The notes beneath the pieces were generated by a model. It had not been told where the DNA came from. It saw only the letters and a list, made by a program, of their open reading frames with translations, and searched no databases. A stretch of DNA of 64,000 nt from Zhenpiania hominis (GTDB lineage Bacteria > Bacillota > Clostridia > Peptostreptococcales > Anaerovoracaceae): positions 62,001 to 126,000 of the forward strand of contig NZ_JACRYT010000007.1 of the NCBI RefSeq assembly GCF_014333425.1. Reading direction: 5' to 3'. Both the position numbers and the translations under genes were made by a program. Positions 42,989 to 52,500 of the stretch are shown here, one piece after another; positions within the stretch are counted from its first letter, which is position 1; every line of letters starts with the position of its first letter.

Positions 42989-43294
42989 ATGTTTACCCGG
43001 CGTTACAAAAAAATTCTTATTTGCGCGGCGCTCCTGCTCCTTATTACCGCAGCCGTTTTTTCCGCAGCCAGTCTGTCACGAAAGATCGATCAGGACAGGC
43101 AGAGTCTGGTAGAAAATACGATCCGCAACTATGCGGTCCAGTGCTATGCGCTGGAAGGATTCTATCCAGAAACACTGCAATATCTGGAAGATAATTACAC
43201 TTTGGAGTTAAACCGCAAACAGTATGTTTACCATTACCGCTTTATCGGCTCTAATATGATGCCCGAAATTTCGGTCTTTGAAAAGGAAAAGTAG
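42989..43294 (+). CDS. Small membrane-anchored protein, pseudopilin-like
   Basis: A 101-residue protein starting at ATG 42989, eight bases after GGAGG. It has one hydrophobic helix (about 9-28), then an amphipathic helix running into NYAVQCYALEGFYPETLQYLEDNY, which resembles the C-terminal part of minor type II pseudopilins, and a short beta segment. There is no classical G-F/M-E prepilin cleavage site, so it may stay anchored. Position directly after PilC with an 11-bp gap. Function unknown; probably a subunit of the assembled structure. Confidence 0.65.
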   Translation: MFTRRYKKILICAALLLLITAAVFSAASLSRKIDQDRQSLVENTIRNYAVQCYALEGFYPETLQYLEDNYTLELNRKQYVYHYRFIGSNMMPEISVFEKEK

Positions 43295-43301
43295 GTGTCT
43301 T

Positions 43302-43784
43302 ATGGAACATAAAAAGCACAAAATCGATCTCATTTTTATTGTTACACTAGCAGGAATTTTTTTCATCTGTTCCATCACATTCATTGTTTTAGGCGCAAAT
43401 TTCTACGCGAACACGGTTTCCAGCAATCAAGACTCTTTTCAGATCCGTACAGCCTCTCTTTACTTTACTCAGAAAATCCGGCAGAACGGCAAGCCGGATT
43501 CTGTCCAGCTTACCTCGATGAAAGACGGAAGCCAGGCATTGGTTCTGAAAAATGGGGACTATGAAACCTGGATGTTTCTTGCGGACGGACAGTTGAAAGA
43601 AGCTACCGTAAAGCAGGGAACAACCGTAACAGAAAGCTTTGGACAACCGGTTCTGTCACTGCGTTCACTAAAGTTCGAGCCGCGAAAATCGAATCTTCTG
43701 CGTGTTACGGCAGTCTCTCCTGAGGGGACGGTCTCCCAGGTGGATCTGCTCCTTCGCACATCGCAGCTGGAGGTGAGACCATGA
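43302..43784 (+). CDS. DUF4860-like membrane-anchored protein
   Basis: A 160-residue protein starting MEHKKHKIDLIF; the in-frame start eight codons earlier lies in the previous gene and lacks an RBS. One membrane helix (about 10-32), then QDSFQIRTASLYFTQKIRQ and a beta-rich C-terminal domain ending in LRTSQLEVRP. The layout (FYANTVSSNQDS linker, TASLY helix) resembles DUF4860 proteins of PilC/PilT operons as I remember them. It overlaps the next gene by 4 bp. No prepilin motif; function unknown. Confidence 0.6.
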   Translation: MEHKKHKIDLIFIVTLAGIFFICSITFIVLGANFYANTVSSNQDSFQIRTASLYFTQKIRQNGKPDSVQLTSMKDGSQALVLKNGDYETWMFLADGQLKEATVKQGTTVTESFGQPVLSLRSLKFEPRKSNLLRVTAVSPEGTVSQVDLLLRTSQLEVRP

Positions 43785-44194
43785 AACAGATTCGTTCCAG
43801 ACACAGCCTGTACCTCTTTGCAATTACTCTGTTGCTATCCTTTTTCCTGGTTGCGATTTTGGTCTGCACCAGCCTGTTTCTCTTTGCCAGAGAAAAAAAT
43901 CAGCAGGCAAACGCCCTCAGCAGCGCTTCCGTAAAAGTCGTCTCCATTGCGGATACTATCAAAGCCTGCGCTCCTGATATGCAGCAGGCCAAAACACTTC
44001 TTGGAGCAGATAAGGATTTTTACCTTTATTACGACGAAAATTGGCAGAAAGGCGGAGAACCGATCTACTGCGCTCATATCGATTATACGATTTCCGATCA
44101 CCTGCTTACCGCGAAAATCCGCTTTTACAAGACAGATGATATGGAATCTATTTTCCAGATGGAAATTAAGGAGTTCCTGGAGGTCAAAAAATGA
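43781..44194 (+). CDS. Small membrane-anchored protein, pilus-operon component
   Basis: A 137-residue protein with one strong N-terminal helix (about 10-36), a soluble helical part (QANALSSASVKVVSIADTIKACAP), and a C-terminal beta portion with paired tyrosines (DFYLYYDENW, IYCAHIDYTI). It resembles the next gene product in length and plan, suggesting a duplicated pair. It is flanked by 4-bp overlaps on both sides, showing tight coupling. No known family was recognised. Probably an extracytoplasmic subunit anchored like a minor pilin. Confidence 0.6.
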   Translation: MKQIRSRHSLYLFAITLLLSFFLVAILVCTSLFLFAREKNQQANALSSASVKVVSIADTIKACAPDMQQAKTLLGADKDFYLYYDENWQKGGEPIYCAHIDYTISDHLLTAKIRFYKTDDMESIFQMEIKEFLEVKK

Positions 44195-44610
44195 AACAGA
44201 AAAGTTTTAAATCCTTTATGGGAATCAGCGCTATCGCCCTCTCTGTCATTCTGATTATATTGACTCTCGTCTGCTTTTCGGTGCTCACATTTGTTTCGGC
44301 AGACAGTGAATACAAGCTCAGCCAAAAGAGCGCTCTGGCAGTAAAACAGTATTATGAGGCGGATGCGGATGCAAATGAAGCTCTTGCCAAAATTTTTGCT
44401 ATAGAAAATAGAAAAAATATTCAAGACATTCTCACAAAAAAAGGTTATAATGTAACCATATCTGAAAATGGGGATCAAATCACGATTTGCGTCCCGATTA
44501 GCAATAAGAGGGAACTGCGGGTAAAGGCTGTCTGGCCCTTTTCCTCTCAGGTAGAAATTCTGGAATGGGAGGTCATTCCCACAGTTAAAGGAGATTTTGA
44601 AGGGAAATGA
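44191..44610 (+). CDS. Small membrane-anchored protein, pilus-operon component
   Basis: A 139-residue protein with a membrane helix at about 10-36 (IAL-x-VILIILTLVCFSVL), a helical region ALAVKQYYEADADANEALAKIF, and a C-terminal beta domain (YNVTISENGDQITICVPISN). Same plan as its upstream neighbour, with weak similarity. It overlaps the PilT gene by 4 bp. Family not recognised; a secreted or surface subunit is likely. Confidence 0.6.
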   Translation: MKQKSFKSFMGISAIALSVILIILTLVCFSVLTFVSADSEYKLSQKSALAVKQYYEADADANEALAKIFAIENRKNIQDILTKKGYNVTISENGDQITICVPISNKRELRVKAVWPFSSQVEILEWEVIPTVKGDFEGK

Positions 44611-45671
44611 ACATTACGGATATACTAAAAGAAGCCGCTCAGAAAAAGGTCTCGGATCTCTTCATTATAGCGGGGCGGCCTCTGGCTTTTAAAATCAATA
44701 GCCAGATCGTTAATTACTCGGAAGAAATTCTGATGCCCAAAGAAACGGAAGAGCTTATTTCCGGTATTTATCAGATCGCTCAAGAGCGAGATATGGAACC
44801 AATGCTCAAATCCGGCGATGATGATTTTTCTTTCGCCATCGCCAAGGCTGCCAGATTCAGAGCCAGTGTCTACAAGCAAAGAGGTTCCCTTGCCGCTGTC
44901 ATACGAGTAATCTCTTTTCAGCTCCCAGATCCTTTGGAAATGCATATTCCGGATCCGGTTATGGATACAGCGGATGAAACAAAGGGGCTGGTGCTGATTA
45001 CCGGGCCTTCCGGCAGTGGAAAATCCGTTACTCTGTCTTGCCTCATAGATCGGATTAATTCTACGAGAAGCGGACATATCATTACGCTGGAAGAGCCGAT
45101 TGAGTTTCTTCATCCACACAAAAAATGTATTGTCAGCCAGCGGGAAATTTCTCTGGATACAGGCAGTTATTTGACGGCGCTGCGCGCCTCACTGCGGCAG
45201 ACTCCGGATGTAATTCTTTTAGGCGAACTACGGGATCCGGAAACGATCGATGTGGCCATGACGGCAGCGGAAACCGGCCATCTGGTTATTTCTACGCTCC
45301 ATACTTTGGGCGCAGCCAACACAATCGACCGTATTGTCGACAGTTTTCCCGCTCAAAAACAGACACAGATCCGTCTGCAGCTTTCCATGGTTTTGAAAGC
45401 CGTGATTTCACAGCAGCTGCTCGTTGCGAAGGATAAAACCATGCGCCCAGCTTTTGAACTGATGAAAGTAACGCCGGCCGTACGTACCATGATCCGTGAT
45501 TCCAAAACCCATCAGATTGAGTCCGCCATTCATTCCGGAGGAAAGGACGGTATGATCAGCATGGATTCCAGCCTGATTGATCTGTATAAAACCGGAGTTA
45601 TCGACAGGCACACGGCTATATCCCACAGTTTTTCTCCGGATGGATTTTCCAGAAAAATACAGGAGGTTTAA
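44607..45671 (+). CDS. pilT: PilT-type secretion/retraction ATPase
   Basis: A 354-residue hexameric ATPase. An N-terminal PAS-like domain (VSDLFIIAGRPLAFKI) is followed by the RecA-like core: Walker A GPSGSGKS at about 133-140, Asp box ITLEEPIEFLH, Walker B-like VILLGELRDPETI, and the His box TGHLVISTLHTLGAANTIDRIVDSFP. Those features favour PilT over PilB or GspE, which also carry extra zinc and N-terminal domains. It is the only pilus ATPase in the operon, so it must serve either retraction with a distant PilB or the whole cycle here. Confidence 0.9.
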   Translation: MNITDILKEAAQKKVSDLFIIAGRPLAFKINSQIVNYSEEILMPKETEELISGIYQIAQERDMEPMLKSGDDDFSFAIAKAARFRASVYKQRGSLAAVIRVISFQLPDPLEMHIPDPVMDTADETKGLVLITGPSGSGKSVTLSCLIDRINSTRSGHIITLEEPIEFLHPHKKCIVSQREISLDTGSYLTALRASLRQTPDVILLGELRDPETIDVAMTAAETGHLVISTLHTLGAANTIDRIVDSFPAQKQTQIRLQLSMVLKAVISQQLLVAKDKTMRPAFELMKVTPAVRTMIRDSKTHQIESAIHSGGKDGMISMDSSLIDLYKTGVIDRHTAISHSFSPDGFSRKIQEV

Positions 45672-45674
45672 GTT

Positions 45675-46865
45675 ATGGCAACCATTGAAATTTATATGCT
45701 GGGTCGCTTTATAATTCTGTCCAATGGGACAGATATTGTTCCCAAGCTTGGAAATTCAAAGAAAAAGCTTGCGCTCCTGCAGTATCTTTTGCTTAACAAA
45801 GATACTTCGATTTCCAATTATAATATTTTCGAAAGCATCTGGCCGGGTGAGGAAAGCTCTAATCCGGAAAGTTCGCTGAAAACCCTGGTCAGCCGACTCC
45901 GCCAGAATTTAAAAGCTTTCGGCCTTGAAAATTCAATTATTACCAAGAATGGAGCCTATCAATGGAACGACGCTCTGGACGCGGAAATTGATATCTTCCG
46001 CTTTGAACCGCTTTGTCAGCAGGCTCTGGATTTTCGTGAAATTGATGAAACGACCACTCCGATATTCGAAGAAATTCTCCGTATGTACCAGGGAGATCTC
46101 CTTACAGGGTACGATACGGAAACCTGGATCGTGCCTAAAAGCATGTATTATCATAATTTGTATTTGAAAGTGTTGTATCACTACATTGATCTTCTGAAGA
46201 AAGATGACCGATACAGCGATATTATGCCTCTCGCGCGGCGCGGTCTTGAAATTGATATGCTTGATTCCAAACTGAACCTCCATCTTATGACGGCGCTGTT
46301 AAAACTGGGTATGAAAAATGAAGCTATGTCCCACTACAATTATACGGTAAATCTGCACTACACCCAGCTTGGAGTAACTCCGTCTACCGAAATTCTTTCC
46401 TTCTACAAGAATCTGATTAAAGCGGAGTACGATTCTAACAGCAGCCTGGATTTGATCTGCCAGGATCTGCAAAGCGAAAGCGGCGAGTCTACCGCCTTTG
46501 TATGTGACTACTCCATCTTTAAAGACATTTATAAGCTCAACACGCGGAATCTGGAGCGACTGAATATCACCATTTTCCTGGGACTGATTACTGTACTTCC
46601 GACAGAAGAAAAAGAACACACCGATCTTCTCCTTCTGGACAAGGTGATGAATCTGCTGCTGGACGCGTTAAAACATAACTTAAGAAAAGGTGATACCATT
46701 TCCAGATATGGCCCTTCCCAATTCGCCATTCTCTTACCTGCCGTCAATCATAAAGCGGGTACGATTGCGCTGGAACGGGTTAAAAAAGCTTTTTATAGTC
46801 AGAATTCCATTCCGGACTTTGTAATTCGTTACAACATTAAGCCGATTGTTCCGGGCTCTGTTTAA
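45675..46865 (+). CDS. BTAD (SARP-like) regulator with degenerate GGDEF-like C-terminus
   Basis: A 396-residue protein: OmpR-like winged helix (about 1-100: KLALLQYLLLN, SSLKTLVSRLRQNL), BTAD tetratricopeptide-like domain (about 105-250: YQGDLLTGYDTETWI, EAMSHYNYTVNLHYTQLGVTPS), and a C-terminal stretch (about 285-396) with the GGDEF fold order: LNITIFLGLI, then RKGDTISRYGPSQFAILLP. The catalytic GGDEF signature is replaced by GPSQF, so no cyclase activity is expected; it may bind a nucleotide or dimerize. It is the last gene of the pilus-like operon, three bases after PilT, and likely its regulator. Confidence 0.78.
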   Translation: MATIEIYMLGRFIILSNGTDIVPKLGNSKKKLALLQYLLLNKDTSISNYNIFESIWPGEESSNPESSLKTLVSRLRQNLKAFGLENSIITKNGAYQWNDALDAEIDIFRFEPLCQQALDFREIDETTTPIFEEILRMYQGDLLTGYDTETWIVPKSMYYHNLYLKVLYHYIDLLKKDDRYSDIMPLARRGLEIDMLDSKLNLHLMTALLKLGMKNEAMSHYNYTVNLHYTQLGVTPSTEILSFYKNLIKAEYDSNSSLDLICQDLQSESGESTAFVCDYSIFKDIYKLNTRNLERLNITIFLGLITVLPTEEKEHTDLLLLDKVMNLLLDALKHNLRKGDTISRYGPSQFAILLPAVNHKAGTIALERVKKAFYSQNSIPDFVIRYNIKPIVPGSV

Positions 46866-46882
46866 AAGAAACCGGAAATCAG

Positions 46883-46952
46883 AACCTCCAACCTGGTACC
46901 TTTCGATCTGCGCTTTCATAAGATAGATCGAGTACCTGGTTTGGAGGTTTTT
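46883..46952 (+). promoter_or_regulatory. Terminator hairpin that also contains the subtilase RBS
   Basis: AACCTCCAACCTGGTAC (46883-46899) pairs with GTACCTGGTTTGGAGGTT (46932-46949) with one bulge and one mismatch and an inner CGATCT/AGATCG stem; five T follow. The right arm includes GGAGG (46943-46947), seven bases before the ATG of the subtilase. The same hairpin can end the pilus-operon transcript and hide the ribosome site of the next gene. Confidence 0.75.
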
Positions 46953-46954
46953 AC

Positions 46955-48073
46955 ATGAAACAAAAAAAGCACGGCTCTCGTCCGTTTATTTTATATCCCA
47001 GACAAAGCATTGACAGTGTCCGCCAATGCGTTCTGGAAAATTTTGGTTCTATTAAATACGAACTTCCCTTTCTCAACGCCCTTTGTGTAGAAATTCCGGA
47101 AGAAAAAGTAGGCGCAATCCGTACAAATCAGAGGATCGCTATGATGTCGGAAGATATTGAGGTGTCCAAGCTCCCTGTAGAGACCGCTTCCTGTCAGCGT
47201 CCATTCCATTCTCCCGCTTGCGTCCCCTGCCGCCGGGGAGAAGGGGTCTGCCTCGCGGTCATTGATACGGGCGTCGCGCCCCATTATGATCTGATCCGCC
47301 CCTTTAACCGCATTCTTCATTTTGAAGACTTTGTAAATGGCCAGAAACAGCCTTATGATGATGACGGGCATGGTACTCATGTAGCCGGAATCGCAGTTGG
47401 GAATGGATATTCATCCGGAGGAAAATATTGCGGCACCGCTCCGGGTGCTGCCCTGGTATCACTCAAGGCTCTCGATGGGGAGGGCAATGGAAACGCCTCT
47501 GATATTTTGGCAGCCATGCAATGGATCTATGAAAATCATCGCCGTTATCATATCCGTGTAGTCAATCTTTCTCTGGGTGTCGCGTCGTCCGAACGCGCGC
47601 AAATCGATCCCCTCGTAATCGGAGCCAACGCCCTGGTCTGCGCCGGGCTTTGCGTCGTAGCCGCCGCCGGCAACAGCGGTCCGGAAAGGAAAAGTATCAC
47701 TTCTCCCGGTACCAGTCCTCTTGTACTGACGGTCGGCTCCTGTGATCAAAAAGGAAGTATTCCCACCTTTTCCAGCAGAGGTCCGGCACCTGCCGGTCAG
47801 GTAAAACCGGATGTTGTGGCCCCAGGCGTTGATATTCTATCTCTTGCTGCCCAAAATCCCAAGTCTTATATCGCTCAGACAGGGACTTCTATGTCCAGTC
47901 CTTATGTGGCCGGGCTGGCTCTGGATTACTGCGCGCGCTGTCCCGGCGCCCATCCGCTGGAAATCAAGTCGGCGCTGATGAGTCTCGCACAGCCTCTGCA
48001 AGGGATCGGAGAAAACGATCAGGGTTGCGGCGTCCTGTCCGCGGAAGCGTTGCCGAACAAAGCCTCTAGTTAA
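46955..48073 (+). CDS. Intracellular-type S8 subtilisin-like serine protease
   Basis: A 372-residue protease without a signal peptide. The triad is in place: D104 in AVIDTGVAP, H139 in DDGHGTHVAG and S312 in GTSMSSPYVAG, with the oxyanion Asn in AAAGNSGPE. A short N-terminal region (1-90) resembles an I9-like inhibitor or dimer segment (LPFLNALCVEIPEEKV). Length and lack of export suggest an intracellular subtilase, as found in spore-formers. Its RBS lies in the arm of a terminator-like hairpin. Its stop overlaps that of the convergent permease by 4 bp. Confidence 0.9.
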   Translation: MKQKKHGSRPFILYPRQSIDSVRQCVLENFGSIKYELPFLNALCVEIPEEKVGAIRTNQRIAMMSEDIEVSKLPVETASCQRPFHSPACVPCRRGEGVCLAVIDTGVAPHYDLIRPFNRILHFEDFVNGQKQPYDDDGHGTHVAGIAVGNGYSSGGKYCGTAPGAALVSLKALDGEGNGNASDILAAMQWIYENHRRYHIRVVNLSLGVASSERAQIDPLVIGANALVCAGLCVVAAAGNSGPERKSITSPGTSPLVLTVGSCDQKGSIPTFSSRGPAPAGQVKPDVVAPGVDILSLAAQNPKSYIAQTGTSMSSPYVAGLALDYCARCPGAHPLEIKSALMSLAQPLQGIGENDQGCGVLSAEALPNKASS

Positions 48074-49470
48074 TCCTCCTGAGCTGCCGCGGCTTCCTTC
48101 TTCTTTTTTTCTTCCAGCTGTCTTTGAATTTCCTCAAACCGCTTTTTCGTAATAGGATAACGGTAGAGGGCGCAGAAAGCGAGAACAAGAAAACACGCCG
48201 GCACAATGGTCACGGAGTTTTCCACCCACTGCAGAGCCCTTTCCATCTGCACCTCCGCGCTGCCGTCAAAACCGCCAATCTGCAGAATAACTCCCAAAAG
48301 CTGTACGCCAATTCCGGTTGCCAGAGCTTCCACCAGTCCCTGAAGAGATACGATCGTACCCTGCCGCTTCTTCCCGCTTTCCAGCTCATCATATTCACAT
48401 ACATCATAAATAATCGACGGCATCAGCTGCCAGTACAGGGAGGTGGATATCGCTACAAAGAAGATAAAAATATGGAGCTGCAGACTCCCCTCTACTCCTA
48501 TAAACCTGGCAATGGTTACAGATACGGCACCCACCGCAAAAACCAGCAGCAGTGTAGTCCGTTTATCCGTCAGCCTGCTGACCTTCTTTACAATCAAGAT
48601 CAAAAGTACGCATACGATCGTCCGGTAAAGAAACATTCCTGAAATCTGTCCTGCTGACAAGCCATGATTATAGGTAAAATAATAGACCAGATCCGCCGCG
48701 AACAAAGAATTGCAGATCAGCGCGAACAGGCTTGTAAATAAAAGATACTTCACCGGCTTTAATTTGAGAACCTGGCCGTATTCTCCGAAAATCTGCCGCA
48801 GCTTAAAACGGGGCAGACCATACCGCTCCCCTTCCGGAGCCGGACGGTCCTTAGATTTTGCGGCTTTTACCGTGATCCAGATGGACAGCATCGCGCAGAC
48901 TCCCACTACCCCGCCAGTCACCGACCATGCGCCGGATTGAGAAAATCCCCGTTCACATAAAAAAGCAACGAAAATAGACGGCAGCACCATCCCTGCAAGA
49001 TTCCCCGTCATATTAAAAATAGAAGCGTAAGAACGCAGCTCTGTTCTCTCGTTATAGTCCTGAGTATATTCCGCGCCCAAGGCCAAAAAAGGAACAAAAA
49101 AACTGGTATAAGCCGTCCAGAAAATCAGCAGAATGGCGGCATAATAGAACGGTCTTATCTGCGGAATAAGATCCACTGCTGTAAAGAGCATATAGAGCGC
49201 TGCTGCCATAGGAACAGCCATCAGGAACATAAAAGGCCTTCGCCGTCCCCATTTTGTCGCCGCATTATCACTGAGATATCCGGCAATGGGATTAATCAAC
49301 GTATTCCAAAGGGCTCCCGCGATGGTAATCGCCCCTGCCGCCGCAGGCGGAATTTTTGCCACAGTTGTCAGGAAAAACATTAAAAACGTATTAATCAGGG
49401 CATAGGCGGCCGCATCGCCGAAGGCCGCGGAGGCATATCCGATTTTACTCCGAAAGGTTAACTTTTCCAT
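48070..49470 (-). CDS. GPH-family (glycoside-pentoside-hexuronide) sugar:cation symporter
   Basis: A 466-residue twelve-span transporter. The start at 49470 (MEKLTFRSKIGYASAAFGDA) matches the usual beginning of the family; an upstream ATG adds only six residues. The family motif INPIAGYLSDNAATKWGRRRPFMF and a long polar tail are seen. GPH proteins import disaccharides or glycosides with H+ or Na+. No glycosidase lies near, so the sugar is unknown. Convergent with the subtilase, 4-bp overlap of stops. Confidence 0.88.
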   Translation of the reverse strand: MEKLTFRSKIGYASAAFGDAAAYALINTFLMFFLTTVAKIPPAAAGAITIAGALWNTLINPIAGYLSDNAATKWGRRRPFMFLMAVPMAAALYMLFTAVDLIPQIRPFYYAAILLIFWTAYTSFFVPFLALGAEYTQDYNERTELRSYASIFNMTGNLAGMVLPSIFVAFLCERGFSQSGAWSVTGGVVGVCAMLSIWITVKAAKSKDRPAPEGERYGLPRFKLRQIFGEYGQVLKLKPVKYLLFTSLFALICNSLFAADLVYYFTYNHGLSAGQISGMFLYRTIVCVLLILIVKKVSRLTDKRTTLLLVFAVGAVSVTIARFIGVEGSLQLHIFIFFVAISTSLYWQLMPSIIYDVCEYDELESGKKRQGTIVSLQGLVEALATGIGVQLLGVILQIGGFDGSAEVQMERALQWVENSVTIVPACFLVLAFCALYRYPITKKRFEEIQRQLEEKKKKEAAAAQED

Positions 49471-49525
49471 AGCCCTATGATACGCCATCGGGTTACCGTA
49501 TAGTCAATGGGGTTTTGAAAAAATT

Positions 49526-52500
49526 TTATAAATGGAAGAAATCCAACTGAACTCCTTCATTCTCCTTCTTTTTCAGCGTTTCCTCCCGCTCAATCCCGAA
49601 TAACGGTAAGTCCTCCAGAAACTCCGAAGGAGGATTCCCAGTCGTCAGAATCAGTTCTTCCTTTGCCCTGGTCATTCCCACATAAAACAACCTCCGTTCT
49701 TCCTCCGGATCCGCGCTTTCCAACGGAATCACCCCTTCTTTTACGCCGCACAGGAATACCACCGGAAACTCCAGACCCTTGGCTCCGTGAAAGGTCATGA
49801 GAGAAACCGCGCCGGATCGGTACTGTTCTCCCGCGGTACTTCGGCGAATATCTTGCTCTTCTCCCAGAAGGAGATTGTCAAGGAACTCATCCATCCGATC
49901 ATAGAATACGGCCATTTCCCCCAGTCTGTCCATCCGAGCGCGGGGCTTCAGCCCTGTCTGCTCCGCCCAGTCCCGCAAAAGCGCGGAAGGACGCTCTGTC
50001 TCAAGTCTTGGCAGAAAACGCTCCGCCAGGTATTGTCCGGTCTGCCGGGGATTTTCCGCGAACAGGCGGCTGCTGACAGCTTCCATTTGTTCCCGATCCC
50101 CTTCAAGCAATGCCCGGAAAAAATGGATCGTTTCTTTCACCGCCTTTTCCTGCAGGAACGGATCTTTTCCCGTAACAACACAGGGGATGCTTTCTTTTCT
50201 CAGACAGCTTTCCAGCAGCCTAGCCTGATGATGGGTCCGGTAAAGCACCGCTATGTCGCCAAAGCTTCTGTGAGTTTCCCTTCCCGCCGCGAACCGCTGG
50301 ACGTCCATCATGTCCATCCCGCCGGTCATTTGGTTAATTTCTTTGGCAATGTAAATCGCCTCCTGCAGATCGTTCGCGGCAGTAACAAGGCGCGTCTTTT
50401 TGCCGGAATCACGCAGCGCTTTCAATTGTCTCGGCGCTCCCGAAGCGCGATTGATAACCGATACCGCGTTTTCGAGGATTTCAGGCGTTGAACGGTAGTT
50501 CAGTTCCAGCCGAATCTCACGCAGATCCGGATGGTCCTCTTTCAGTCGGCGGAAAACCTGCGGCACCGCGCCGCGGAAACCGTAGATGCACTGATCCGGA
50601 TCGCCAATTACAAAAAGAGCTTTCCCCCGGCCGGCCCACTGGCGAATGAGTCGGTACTGGGGCAGGCTGACATCCTGAAATTCATCCACCAGCAGCCATC
50701 CTCCCTCTCCCAGGGCGGGTTCCTGCGGATGCTCTTCCATATAAACCAGCGTCTCTGTCAGAAGGTCGTCAAAATCCAGAAGGTTATCTTCCCGCAGCTG
50801 TTTTGCGTACTGGCAGGCCGCCTCCCGCAACGGCTCGTCTTCCAGTTCCGATACGCCGCTTTTCCATGCGGAAATCCTGCGCAGAAACGCGGAAGGCGAG
50901 GTGGAAAGGCCACAGTCTTTTATCGCCGCCGTCGCGGCGTCCATCTGCTGCTGCTCGTCCGCCAGCCGGATTTCTCCTTTCCAGCGTTTCAGAAGTTCCA
51001 GGCAGATCGAATGAAACGTGCCGGTTTTTACAGCGGAGGCCTTTCGTTTTCCCAGTTTTTTCTGAAGCCTGTCTTTCAGTTCTTCCGCCGCTTTTTTCGT
51101 AAAGGTGAGGGCCGTAATCTCCGCCGGCGCCAGCCCTTTTTCCTGAATTAGAAAAGCGATTTTTTCAATCAAGGTGTGAGTTTTCCCTGTTCCCGGTCCC
51201 GCGATTACCGCAACGACCCGCTCCTCCGCGGTGACAGCTTCTTGCTGCCTGAGATTATCGGGAGCCTGACGGCTCTCCTTAGCCGGTTCTTTCGCTTTCT
51301 CTTTTGGGATCGTCCCGCGTTTTTCCGGTGCTTTCTTTTTCTTCCCCGCCGGAAGGGCGATACTCTCAAAAAAGCTGACCTGGCCGCAGAGCTCCGCGAT
51401 TTCTTCTTTGTCGATAATCTTTATGATTCCGTATTCTCCATCATAACCGGGAATCCGTTCCACCTTCCCCTGCCGCAGTCTCCGAATTCCCTCTTCAATG
51501 CAGGGACCCGCACAGCTGCGGATGGCTTCCAGGGGAATATCTCTCAAAATGGAAAATTCCGTCCCCAACTCTGCCAGCATGGCTTCATATTGCCTTTGAA
51601 CTTTTACGCTGGCAGCGGATTTGTCCGTGGAGGCGGCAATCACTTCCGGCAGCGGCACCAGACTCTCAAAGGGTCTGGCTCCCGGCTTTTCATAGCCTTC
51701 TTGCCGATCCGCCAGCTGTTCCACCCGGTGCAGTACGCCGATGGTAATCTTTTTTCCGCAGACCGGACATCGTCCTCCATACTGGCTGGTCTGAACAGGG
51801 CTGAGACATAGGTCGCATTTGCGGTGTCCATCCATGTGGTATTTCCCCTCTTCCGGGAAGAACTCCAGGGTACCGACAAGACCCTCTCCCTCCTGCAACG
51901 CCTGATACAGCCCCTCATAAGAAAGCTCAATATCCAGAAGGTTTGCCTCCCTTCCCAGCTTGGCCGGGGAATGGGCGTCGGAATTTGACACGAGATGAAA
52001 GGAATCCAGGGCGGACAACCTCCAGTTCATGGGAGGATCGGAGGAAAGACCGGTTTCCAGTGCATGGATATGACCCGTCAGATCCTCAAAACATTCTTCG
52101 ATGGTATCAAACCCGGAAAAAGCTCCGAACAGGGAAAAATGAGGGGTCCAGATATGGGCGGGAATAAAAATCGCCCTGGGACAGGTTTCCAGTGTGATTT
52201 CCAGAAGATCCCGGCTATCCAGACCGAGAATCGGCCTTCCGTCGGAATGGATATTTCCGATGGCTTCCAACCTGCGGGAAAGCTGCTCCGCTTCCTCAAG
52301 GCCCGGCAGGAGAATCAAATTGTGGACTTTTCGGGTCTTCCCGTTTTTCTTATAAATGGAGCTGATCTCGCCGGATACCACAAAACGGGGTTCCTTTTCA
52401 TCCGCTGTCATGGAATCCCTTATTTTGAAGTCTTCTTTCAGCTGATACAGCCCGTCTTCCGCCGGCGCCAGCTTGTCTTTCAATTCTCTGCGCCATGCCG

